Below are positions 1 through 10,428 of a stretch of DNA of 38,744 bases, one piece after another (position 1 is the first letter of the stretch; every line of letters begins with the position of its first letter). Made by a program: the position numbers and the translations under genes. Source of the DNA: Moniliophthora roreri (Eukaryota > Basidiomycota > Agaricomycetes > Agaricales > Marasmiaceae); NCBI GenBank assembly GCA_001466705.2, contig LATX02000039.1, positions 1 to 38,744 of the forward strand. Reading direction: 5' to 3'. The notes beneath the pieces are model-generated. The model worked only from the letters and a program-made list of their open reading frames with translations. It did not search any database and was not told where the DNA came from.

Positions 1-868
1 TTGTCCATCAGTAAGAGTAGGTACAGGTTTTATAGTAGGTTTTATGTTTTATGTATGAAATATGTATGTAGATTGGCAATTTATATGAGAACTGAGAGGT
101 GAGACATGTGAGATAAATATGAGAAAGGCTGAAATGAGTCTGAGGATGCAAAACACTATTTCACAACAACACTTGCAAAAAGTACATAGCATTATAATAG
201 CCTTGCAACAGAATTATGAGGGTTACAACATACCATAATAAATTCAGCTAGATCTCAAGTGTATTATGACAAGGTTATAATATATTCAAATATTGTGACT
301 GTCTTACCACTCTCTTGTAACCACATTACAGCCATTTGAAAGGATTATTTGACATTATAACTACATTACAACCCATGTATAATTATTGTTACAAGTTAAA
401 GTTCTATTAAAACCCATGTACAGTTATAATGTCTAGTTACAACACAATCAAATGCACAAACCAATGAAAAACAGGCTTGTTGAGCATTCAGCACACTGGA
501 GGAATTGCCAAGTGCCAATCAGGCACTGGTCAAGGCATGGGACTTTGGTGACATCACACATGGTACATGCGGCAGCAGAGCTGAGGCTGAAGAGCATGCT
601 GGGCACTATTGGTGGCAATGATGATTTTCAGTTCCAGTCTGTGTACAGTAGGCAATAGCACATTAGTAGAGAAAGAGAACTAATGAAAATGACAGTGAAA
701 TGGGTTGGATGCAGCTCCAGCAGGTTGGATGACATTTAGAGCTGGAGCTGTGTAACTGGGGAAGTCCAGGACTGGAGCCAAAGCCACATCATTATTAATC
801 TCACTGCTCTACTGCTGTCTTTGATGCTGTTGTCCACTCTATCACCAACATCTTTGATGACAGTAATA

Positions 869-2473
869 TGATAAATCTAGAAAAGACCCACTTTTATTCA
901 TTTTACATTACTTTTGAATTGGAACACTTTAATATGACACAAGATAATGGGTAATAAGGACTAGAGTGAGCCCAGTCTGCTAGTCATTGCCTTAGAGAAG
1001 CTATAGTGCCTTGGAAAGTATGAAGAGCTATAGGATATGCTATACAGAGGTGTCTAAGCTGTACTTTCTGACTTATTTATGTATCAGATCCAAAGTGGAT
1101 CACTCCTGAAACCTGTAGGAAACCTAACTATGGCCCAATGAATGCATTGGCTAGTTAACCAAGCCCTCAAAGTGCTATCAATGGGATTTTAATTTCTACT
1201 TTACCTTTCTATGACATCTGCAAGGTGCAACATGCAGTCAAACAGTACAGAGGTACTTAGAGGAGACATCAGAACAGAAAGACGACTTAGAACAGGAACA
1301 ATCACAGAACAATCCTCCTCCGAAGTCAATATATGGATCAAAGTTAAAGCAGGCAATCTCTTAATAAAGAGTTCGCTGGTGGCTAAACAATATGAGATAA
1401 ACTAACTAGGTACAAAGTCATCTTGGAAAGAAGGAAATCACTTCTGAAGGACATCCACTACCTACAGACAGATACAACGAGACATAAAAAGAATATCTAA
1501 CACATAAGAAGTCCTAAATAAGACCAAGTGTGCATTGTCAAAGGAGATAGAAACAGTAACAGTGTGTTCCAACCTTGGAAGCTTTGGCATCTAGTGTTAC
1601 AAACATTCTTTTCTCTATTGGACTTTGTACTATCACCTGACCACGTTATCTTCTTTTCTTCTATGACTTTCTTCTTGCTTCGATATGACTGTAAAACGGC
1701 TCCGATGTAGTATTACTAAACATTCTCTCAAGTTCTATAATGTTCTAGTAGATACAAACAAGTATATACATTGTACTTATTTAAGACAGTAAGACTGGGT
1801 CTTAGCTCTTCAGCTTGACCTGGTTAATCATAACTTGTGTTCAAAGCAACGAACCATTTGAAACTCAGAACCTCAGAATCCTCTGAGTGAACTCAAACTT
1901 GAACCTTGCCTTGACTTTACCGTGTTGGTATAGTTGAGTGTTGACGTTGCTGCACAAGTAATGTAACATCTAGACCCCTGCCAATGTGCAGATACTAGAA
2001 AGGGAAATGCTGTAAAGAAACGAGATGGATACAGCCATCCACTCATAGATACCCAACTTAGAAAAAGAGAAAATACAAATTTTAGAGTCCAGAACACCTG
2101 GAGACGTAGATACCCATGTGGATATGGTTGGATACCCTAGTGGCCAGACTCTGTGACATCTGATTATTCTCTCTTTTAGTATCTCAGTCACTCATTTATC
2201 ATTTCCTGAATTATCGGACATTATTTGTATTTCTTCTGTAGATATATTCCATGGACTGTATATAAGGACAGCTAGATATTTGTACATACTCAAGTAACTC
2301 TGCCCCCTCTGATTGTGAATACATGATGAGTTTGTTTGGTGTATAATTGTGTGTGCCATTCCAGTTTTGCTTCCTCACTTCAGGCTCTGGAGATTGGTTC
2401 TGAGTGACTCCAGAGAGATAGAAATCTGATAATGAACTTGCATCATAAGAGATAAGAGTAACATATTAAGTGT
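869..2473 (+). mobile_element. LTR family B, left duplicate copy, cut at the N
   Basis: Reads in the LTR-sense direction on +, starting TGATAAATCTAGAAAAGACC and matching the reverse complement of 10429-12081. It carries solo LTR C at 1595-1968. It ends at the assembly N, and the same sequence continues in the copy starting at 3619. Confidence 0.8.
1595..1968 (+). mobile_element. Solo LTR, family C (374 bp), left duplicate copy
   Basis: Begins TGTTACA and ends TGTAACA, a perfect 7-bp terminal inverted repeat of TG...CA type. It is flanked on both sides by TCTAG (1590-1594 and 1969-1973). The uninterrupted site is visible in other family B copies (for example reverse complement near 11340-11390). 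The 5-bp duplication, TG...CA ends and a TATATA motif inside fit a solo LTR of a Copia or Gypsy element. Same locus as 4345-4718. Confidence 0.85.
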
Positions 2474-2474
2474 N

Positions 2475-2852
2475 CTACCCAAAGGAGATGTTATCTCAAC
2501 ATTACATGGCATGCACTCAATCCTGGAGGTGAGAGGCCCAAAAGACAGCATTCAGATACTTCATGCATCATTTGGCAATTTCCTCTACAACAATACTTGG
2601 TCTGGTTACTTTTCCCTTGGAAACAAACAGAAGCAGAACAGTTTTCTTGCATGTGGGGCCTTTCACATTCTAGAGTACACCTCTCAGTTTCCTGACAATG
2701 ACACCTGTCAAGAATTGGTGATTTGGGGAGATTACAAGAAGTTAGATCAGTTGTCCATCAGTAAGAGTAGGTACAGGTTTTATAGTAGGTTTTATGTTTT
2801 ATGTATGAAATATGTATGTAGATTGGCAATTTATATGAGAACTGAGAGGTGA
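2475..2852 (+). pseudogene. NACHT/NLR-like protein, C-terminal fragment (tentative)
   Basis: An open frame runs from the base after the N at 2474 to a stop at 2850-2852. The first 90 or so residues look like real protein: GDVISTLHGMHSILEV followed by DSIQILHASFGNFLY. In fungal NACHT-domain NTPases (NLR-like, often with WD40 repeats) a block of the form LHS-(I/L)L-(D/E)-x-P...ILHxSFxxFL follows the NTPase domain; such proteins act in non-self recognition and cell death. The NTPase itself (P-loop, Walker B) would lie upstream, beyond the N, and is not visible. From about 2750 on the translation turns into low-complexity basic and hydrophobic sequence with no family character, so the gene is probably broken by repeat DNA. 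The assignment rests on remembered motif shape only. No start codon or promoter can be chosen. Confidence 0.42.
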
Positions 2853-3618
2853 GACATGTGAGATAAATATGAGAAAGGCTGAAATGAGTCTGAGGATGCA
2901 AAACACTATTTCACAACAACACTTGCAAAAAGTACATAGCATTATAATAGCCTTGCAACAGAATTATGAGGGTTACAACATACCATAATAAATTCAGCTA
3001 GATCTCAAGTGTATTATGACAAGGTTATAATATATTCAAATATTGTGACTGTCTTACCACTCTCTTGTAACCACATTACAGCCATTTGAAAGGATTATTT
3101 GACATTATAACTACATTACAACCCATGTATAATTATTGTTACAAGTTAAAGTTCTATTAAAACCCATGTACAGTTATAATGTCTAGTTACAACACAATCA
3201 AATGCACAAACCAATGAAAAACAGGCTTGTTGAGCATTCAGCACACTGGAGGAATTGCCAAGTGCCAATCAGGCACTGGTCAAGGCATGGGACTTTGGTG
3301 ACATCACACATGGTACATGCGGCAGCAGAGCTGAGGCTGAAGAGCATGCTGGGCACTATTGGTGGCAATGATGATTTTCAGTTCCAGTCTGTGTACAGTA
3401 GGCAATAGCACATTAGTAGAGAAAGAGAACTAATGAAAATGACAGTGAAATGGGTTGGATGCAGCTCCAGCAGGTTGGATGACATTTAGAGCTGGAGCTG
3501 TGTAACTGGGGAAGTCCAGGACTGGAGCCAAAGCCACATCATTATTAATCTCACTGCTCTACTGCTGTCTTTGATGCTGTTGTCCACTCTATCACCAACA
3601 TCTTTGATGACAGTAATA
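2853..3618. other. Anonymous AT-rich DNA without a gene (also 103-868)
   Basis: No convincing coding sequence. About 2990-3200 contains imperfect short repeats built from CATTACAACCCATGTA-like and GTTACAA-like words. The small open frame at 3202-3408 (same as 452-658) has no family character. The left copy of this stretch is 103-868. Confidence 0.5.
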
Positions 3619-4344
3619 TGATAAATCTAGAAAAGACCCACTTTTATTCATTTTACATTACTTTTGAATTGGAACACTTTAATATGACACAAGATAATGG
3701 GTAATAAGGACTAGAGTGAGCCCAGTCTGCTAGTCATTGCCTTAGAGAAGCTATAGTGCCTTGGAAAGTATGAAGAGCTATAGGATATGCTATACAGAGG
3801 TGTCTAAGCTGTACTTTCTGACTTATTTATGTATCAGATCCAAAGTGGATCACTCCTGAAACCTGTAGGAAACCTAACTATGGCCCAATGAATGCATTGG
3901 CTAGTTAACCAAGCCCTCAAAGTGCTATCAATGGGATTTTAATTTCTACTTTACCTTTCTATGACATCTGCAAGGTGCAACATGCAGTCAAACAGTACAG
4001 AGGTACTTAGAGGAGACATCAGAACAGAAAGACGACTTAGAACAGGAACAATCACAGAACAATCCTCCTCCGAAGTCAATATATGGATCAAAGTTAAAGC
4101 AGGCAATCTCTTAATAAAGAGTTCGCTGGTGGCTAAACAATATGAGATAAACTAACTAGGTACAAAGTCATCTTGGAAAGAAGGAAATCACTTCTGAAGG
4201 ACATCCACTACCTACAGACAGATACAACGAGACATAAAAAGAATATCTAACACATAAGAAGTCCTAAATAAGACCAAGTGTGCATTGTCAAAGGAGATAG
4301 AAACAGTAACAGTGTGTTCCAACCTTGGAAGCTTTGGCATCTAG

Positions 4345-4718
4345 TGTTACAAACATTCTTTTCTCTATTGGACTTTGTACTATCACCTGACCACGTTATC
4401 TTCTTTTCTTCTATGACTTTCTTCTTGCTTCGATATGACTGTAAAACGGCTCCGATGTAGTATTACTAAACATTCTCTCAAGTTCTATAATGTTCTAGTA
4501 GATACAAACAAGTATATACATTGTACTTATTTAAGACAGTAAGACTGGGTCTTAGCTCTTCAGCTTGACCTGGTTAATCATAACTTGTGTTCAAAGCAAC
4601 GAACCATTTGAAACTCAGAACCTCAGAATCCTCTGAGTGAACTCAAACTTGAACCTTGCCTTGACTTTACCGTGTTGGTATAGTTGAGTGTTGACGTTGC
4701 TGCACAAGTAATGTAACA
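4345..4718 (+). mobile_element. Solo LTR, family C (374 bp)
   Basis: Identical to 1595-1968 through the assembly duplication. It sits inside LTR family B with TCTAG direct repeats on each side, so it inserted after this B copy was in place. Confidence 0.85.
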
Positions 4719-5388
4719 TCTAGACCCCTGCCAATGTGCAGATACTAGAAAGGGAAATGCTGTAAAGAAACGAGATGGATACAGCCATCCACTCATAGAT
4801 ACCCAACTTAGAAAAAGAGAAAATACAAATTTTAGAGTCCAGAACACCTGGAGACGTAGATACCCATGTGGATATGGTTGGATACCCTAGTGGCCAGACT
4901 CTGTGACATCTGATTATTCTCTCTTTTAGTATCTCAGTCACTCATTTATCATTTCCTGAATTATCGGACATTATTTGTATTTCTTCTGTAGATATATTCC
5001 ATGGACTGTATATAAGGACAGCTAGATATTTGTACATACTCAAGTAACTCTGCCCCCTCTGATTGTGAATACATGATGAGTTTGTTTGGTGTATAATTGT
5101 GTGTGCCATTCCAGTTTTGCTTCCTCACTTCAGGCTCTGGAGATTGGTTCTGAGTGACTCCAGAGAGATAGAAATCTGATAATGAACTTGCATCATAAGA
5201 GATAAGAGTAACATATTAAGTGTGTCATAGCACTTTTCTAAGAGACACTTTATGCCAAGAAGGAGCTTTGGGCACTTGAAGTGTGGCCTGTGTTGGGTAT
5301 CAGGTTTTGACACACTTAGGGTCTTAGCAAGGGGTGTGCCTGCACTGAGCTCTTTGTAGAAATTGGTCTAGGACCTTTTCCAGTACGC

Positions 5389-7069
5389 TGATATGCATAA
5401 CTTTTACCTTTTATTTTGCACACAAATAGAGAATATTTTGCACTTTTATAGTTGAAAATGACATATACAAGGGAATTGAGGACTAGTGTGAGCCCTGAGC
5501 AGCTAGTCAAAGTGAGTAGTAGAGAAGGATACAAAATATTAGCAGAGTAATGGTTGACGGTAGGCCATACAAGGGTACCCAACCACTGCTAGTATGAAAA
5601 TAAACAGTGAATCTGAATACAGAGGAGCATCCCGAAACCTATAGGAAACCTGTAGGGAACCACACCACATCACACCTCTCTACCGAAAGCTTACCAAAGG
5701 GAATATTTTCAATTTTAAACAATATTTTCAAACCACACCCGACTTGAAGAAAGAATAAAAGCCTTCAATGATACATTAACGAGAATATTACCAAGAAACA
5801 GATATGAAACAGAGAATGACAAATTATCGGCGGGGGATACTCGAGATACCAATATCAAATTAGACAAATGAAATAGATGATCGGTTACCGGAAAGGTGCC
5901 TGTATCATGGAAAGTGGAAGACAAAGCTGTATGACAAGAAGATAGCACGGCTGAGCTTACATGTACACTTTAGAGGAGAAATGGAAGCATATTACGCGTC
6001 CACAGAGCAGATGACAATAGATGGAGAAGGAAGGAACCATGCGGAGTGGCATGGAAGTATAATATTTTCAAACGGAGTCGGAAGGAGAGCCGTTTGATCG
6101 AGGAAATTGCAAACGATTAGTGTCAGGAGACTGCGCAATTGTCATAGAAAAAGAATAAAAGAGATTATAGCTACGAAGCCTGACTACAATTGGACACTGT
6201 GACAGAGAAATTACCAAACACAGCTCAGTTTATATAATATTTAGCACCCGACTCAGTTTTATTTGTATGTGTGACAGATATATTAGATTATTTATGTTGT
6301 AGAGTATATAAGGGGACGTGTTTTGTAGGTGGAAAGCAGGAGAGATACTGCCCACCGATTACCAGAGTGTATGACGTTGTTGTTCAGGTAGAAGAGCTAC
6401 CGGCAATCAGTATTTTTCAACCACTTCAGGCTCTAGCTTATTTAGTTGTGCAAGAGGCACAGGCTAGTTGAGACCTGAGATTGTAGCCCAAACCAGAGAT
6501 ATAAATAAAAGCTAGGAAGAGCTTAGTTTTTAACGCAAGAGGCGTGTTTTCTGATAAGAAGAATATTGTATCAGTTTACCAAGAGGGTAGCTGACGTGCA
6601 TCAGTATAGTCTGGTGTTTCGATGTGAATCAGAGAGGGTTTCAGGCTAGCAGTGTCTAGAAGATTTGTCCTCTTGAGAATCATTGCAGAACATAGCTAAG
6701 AGGGCTATATTCAGGTATAAGAGGTACCTTTGTTCTTGCTTAGAAGAAGTTTATTCTTTGGGCAGTTTCTGGTTGAACATTGATACCAGTATTTGCTTTG
6801 AAGTGATTAATAAAACTATAAACCCATAAATATTATACAAAACGAACACCAATCTCGATCTGAGAAGTTGTTTTGAAGGCATTCATCTCTGAACTACCAA
6901 GCGAGACATTGAGAAATTATTCTTGATGTTGCAGTAACAGTGAACCACGCTGAACCAACTCGCAAACAAAACTGAGAATCAAGAACTTATATATACCTTT
7001 TTTGGGGGTATTTTGGCACCACAGGCCTTGTGTTTTCATAGTAGAGGCATAGGTTTTTGAGCATCTTCA
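5389..7069 (+). mobile_element. LTR family A, copy 1 (1681 bp, solo-LTR-like)
   Basis: Starts TGATATGCATAAC and ends GAGCATCTTCA, so the ends are TG...CA with a short imperfect inverted repeat. It interrupts family B: the flanks ACGC (5385-5388) and ACAC (7070-7073) lie where other B copies read CCAGTACACTGTGTGC without a break, which is a 4-bp target duplication with one mismatch. A TATA-like box (TATATAAGG, 6305-6313) and a downstream AATAAA-type signal near 6811-6817 fit U3-R-U5 order. No internal retroelement genes are attached. A 66-codon open frame (6271-6471) recurs in other copies but shows no family character. Confidence 0.82.
6305..6313 (+). promoter_or_regulatory. TATA-like box of LTR A
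   Basis: TATATAAGG, conserved in all full copies of family A. It is the expected core promoter of the LTR (U3/R boundary region). Inferred from sequence and position only. Confidence 0.5.
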
Positions 7070-7220
7070 ACACTGTGTACTGTAGTAGTCTTAAAGAAGT
7101 CTTGAGCTCCATAGGGTCAGACTATATCGGCTATTGAGTCTTTGTACAGGACTGTAGCTCTTGTGTTTGTGCTTTGTGCACTGTGTTCTTTGTGTTTTGT
7201 GTGTGTGTTTGTGATATAAA

Positions 7221-7944
7221 ACTGCCCACCGATTACCAGAGTGTATGACGTTGTTGTTCAGGTAGAAGAGCTACCGGCAATCAGTATTTTTCAACCACTT
7301 CAGGCTCTAGCTTATTTAGTTGTGCAAGAGGCACAGGCTAGTTGAGACCTGAGATTGTAGCCCAAACCAGAGATATAAATAAAAGCTAGGAAGAGCTTAG
7401 TTTTTAACGCAAGAGGCGTGTTTTCTGATAAGAAGAATATTGTATCAGTTTACCAAGAGGGTAGCTGACGTGCATCAGTATAGTCTGGTGTTTCGACGTG
7501 AATCAGAGAGGGTTTCAGGCTAGCAGTGTCTAGAAGATTTGTCCTCTTGAGAATTGTTGCAGAACATAGCTAAGAGGGCTATATTCAGGTACAAGAGGTA
7601 CCTTTGTTCTCACTTAGAAGAAGTTTATTCTTTGGGCAGTTTCTGGTCAAACATCGATTACCAGTATTTGCTTTGAAGTGATTAATAAAACTATAAACCC
7701 ATAAATATTATACAAAACGAACACCAATCTCGATCTGAGAAGTTGTTTTGAAGGCATTCATCTCTGAACTATCAGGCGAGACATTGAGAAATTATTCTTG
7801 ACATTGCGGTAACAGTGAACCACGCTGAACCAACTCACAAACAAAACTGAGAATCAAGAACTTATATATACCTTTTTCGGGGGTATTTTGGCACCACAGG
7901 CCTCGTGTTTTCATAGTAGAGGCATAGGTTTTTGAGCATCTTCA
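7221..7944 (+). mobile_element. LTR family A, 5'-truncated copy
   Basis: Matches the 3' part of copy 1 (about 6346-7069) from ACTGCCCACCGATTACC to the family end GAGCATCTTCA. It differs by roughly a dozen substitutions, nearly all C/T or G/A. The 5' half is missing, and the break abuts the broken 3' end of family B (about 7213), so a deletion or recombination joined the two repeats. Confidence 0.8.
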
Positions 7945-8243
7945 TCGGGCTAATGCAGGGAGGCAGTCCAGCACATGGGGGGGTATGGACTCTGGAATTG
8001 ATGATAGTTTACTGAGAGCTGGTCCATGAAATGCAGTGACTTACTGGTACATATGCCTGCTGGTTCAGTGAAAGGATTACAGNTGCTACATACAATCATA
8101 TTATCTCCTTCCATCTGTAGAATACTTCATTTACAGTACAAAGAGCTGAATTTTAAGTTGAATAACATTTTTTTTTTCAGGTTTGAACAAGACCCTACAC
8201 CACACACATCAAGCTCTTTTGTTGCCCATTGTCTTGACAGCGA
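7945..8243. other. Unassigned DNA between two family A copies, with an N at 8083
   Basis: No recognisable gene. A T-run followed by CAG near 8180 resembles a splice acceptor and might mark an old exon, but no protein family can be read. The last four bases (GCGA, 8240-8243) are the target duplication of the next family A copy. Confidence 0.4.
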
Positions 8244-9916
8244 TGAAGATGCTCAAAAACCTATGCCTCTACTATAAAAACACGAGGCCTGTGGTGCCAA
8301 AATACCCTCAAAAAAGGTATATATATAAGTTCTTGATTCTCAGTTTTGTTTGCGAGTTGGTTCGGTGTGGTTCACTGTTACTGCAACATCAAGAATAATT
8401 CTCAATGTCTCACTTGGTAGTTCAGAGATGATTGCCTTCAAAACAACTTCTCAGATCAAAAATGGGTGTTTGTTTGTATAATATTTATTGGTTTTGTGGT
8501 TTTATTAATCACTTCAAAAGCAAATACTGGTATAGATTTCAACCAGAAACTGCCCAAAGAATAAACTTCTTCTAAGTGAGAACAAAGGTACCTCTTGTAC
8601 CTGAATATAGCCCTCTTAGCTATGTTCTGCAACAATTCTCAAGAGGACAAATCTTCTAGACACTGCTAGCCTGAAACCCTCTCTGATTCACGTTGAAACA
8701 CCAGACTATACTGATGCACATCAGCTACCCTCTTAGTAGACTGATACAATGTTTCTCTTATCAGAAAACACACTTCTTGCATTAAAAACTAAGCTCTTCC
8801 TAGCTTTTATTTATATCTCTAGTTTGGGTTACAATCTCAGGTCTCAACTAGCCTGTGCCTCTTGCACAACTAAATAAGCTAGAGCCCAAAATAGTTGAAA
8901 AATACTGATTGCCAGTAGCTCTTCTACCTGAACAACAATGTCATACACTCTGGTAATCAGTGGGCAGTATCTCTCCTGCTTTCCACCTACAAAACACGTC
9001 CCCTTATATACCCTACAATATAAATAATCTAATATATCTGTCACAAATACAAATAAAACTGAGTCAGGTGATAAATATTATATAAACTGAGCTGTGTTTG
9101 GTAATTTCTCTGTTGCAGTGTCCAATTGTAGTCAGGCTTCATAGCCATAATCTCTTTTATTCTTTTTCTTTGACGATTGTGCCGTCTTCTGACACTAATT
9201 GTTTGCAATTCTCTCTATCAAACAGCTCTCCTTCTGACTCCATTTGAAAATATTATACTTCCATGCTGCTCCACATGGTTCCTTCCTTCTCCATCTTCTA
9301 TCATCTGCTCTATGGACACACAATATGCTTCCTTTTTTGTGTCTAAAGCATACATGTAGGCTCGGCCATGCTGCCTTCTCATCATACAGTTTTGTCTTCC
9401 ATTCTTCTGTGATACAGGTACACTTCCAGTAGCCGATCATCTATTTCATTCTTCAATTTGACAGTTGGTATCTTGAGTATCCCTCGCTGATAATTTGTCA
9501 TCCTCTGTTTCATATCTGTTTCTCAATAATATTCTCATATGTGTATCATTGAAGGCTTTTATTCTTCCTTCAAGTTGGGTATAGATTGGAAATATTGTTA
9601 AAAGTGAAAATATTCCCTTTGGTATGCTTTCGATAGAGAAGTATTATGTGGTCTTATTCCCTACAGGTTTCAGGATGCTCCTCTGTGTTCAGATTTGCTG
9701 TTTATTTTCATACTAGCAGTGGTTGGGTACCCTTGTATGGCCTACCATCAACCATTACTCTGCTAATATTTTATATCCTTCTCTACTACTTGCTTTGACT
9801 AGCTGCTCAGAGCTCACACTAGTCCTCAATTTCCTTATCTATGTCATTTTCAACCATAAAAGTGCAAAATATTCTCTATTTGCATTCAAAATAAAAGGTA
9901 AAAGTTATGCATATCA
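8244..9916 (-). mobile_element. LTR family A, copy 2 (1673 bp, solo-LTR-like)
   Basis: Inverted full-length copy. On + it begins TGAAGATGCTC and ends GCATATCA. Perfect 4-bp direct repeats GCGA flank it (8240-8243 and 9917-9920). This is the cleanest evidence for the boundaries and the 4-bp duplication of family A. Confidence 0.88.
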
Positions 9917-9989
9917 GCGACCCAGCTCAATTCATTATCTCCAAAAGGGTGTTCTTAAATGCTTAGCAAAGAGAGTTGGTTCACTAATA

Positions 9990-10428
9990 TGGCAAACCTA
10001 GAAAAGAACCAATTTTATTCATTTTACATTACTTTTGAATCAGAACACTTTAATATGACACAAGATAATGGGTAATAAGAACTAGAGTGAGCTCAGTCTG
10101 CTAGTCATTGCCTTAGAGAAGCTACAGTGTGTTGGAAAGTACAAAGAGCTATATGATATGCTATACAGAAGCATCTAAGCTGTATATTCTGACTTATCTA
10201 TATATTAGATCTGAAGCAGATCACTTCTGAAACCTGTAGGGAACCTAACTATGACCATACGAACATGTTGGCTAGTTAACTGAGCTCTCTCAAAGTGCTA
10301 TCAATGGGATTTTTCAATTTATTCACTTTTCTATGACATCTGCAAAGTGCAATGTGCAGTCATACAGTACAGAGGTACTTAGAGAAGACATCAGAACAGA
10401 GAGACAACTTGGAAAGGAACAATCAACG
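9990..10428 (+). mobile_element. LTR family B, 5' fragment
   Basis: Starts TGGCAAACCTAGAAAAGAAC, preceded by CTAATA. It follows the B family for about 430 bp and then meets the inverted copy that begins TGATCAGAG at 10429. The two form an inverted pair with arms of about 430 bp. Confidence 0.72.

Larger units (their letters stand above)
1..2473. repeat. Assembly duplication 1, left copy
   Basis: This block is repeated without visible difference at 2751-5223 (constant offset 2750). It ends exactly at the single N at 2474. The most economical reading is that two contigs overlapping by at least 2.47 kb were joined with one N instead of being merged. Everything annotated here (part of LTR family B and solo LTR C) is therefore probably the same locus as the second copy. 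Confidence 0.9.
2751..5223. repeat. Assembly duplication 1, right copy
   Basis: Same sequence as 1-2473. This copy is contiguous with the sequence on both sides, whereas the left copy stops at the N, so this should be regarded as the real locus. Confidence 0.9.
3619..7213 (+). mobile_element. LTR family B copy, 3'-truncated, holding two nested insertions
   Basis: Reverse-complement relative of 10429-12081. Without the nested solo LTR C (4345-4718) and LTR A (5389-7069), about 1.53 kb of family B sequence remains. The last 135 bp or so of the family (present at 10429-10560) are missing: similarity stops near 7213 and a truncated family A copy begins at 7221. The start edge is TG preceded by TAATA, as in the other B copies. 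Confidence 0.78.

Noticed and set aside
452..658. 68-codon open frame, repeated at 3202-3408
   Set aside because: The repetition comes from the assembly duplication, and the protein has no family character.
1970..2191. Small minus-strand open frames in family B (also 1873-2097 and 4623-4941)
   Set aside because: They lie inside LTR sequence, cross the solo LTR C edge and are not maintained in other copies.
6271..6471. 66-codon frame in LTR A, open in four copies
   Set aside because: The copies are close relatives, so an open frame of this length is expected to persist. The TATA box lies within it, and amino-acid changes are as common as silent ones.
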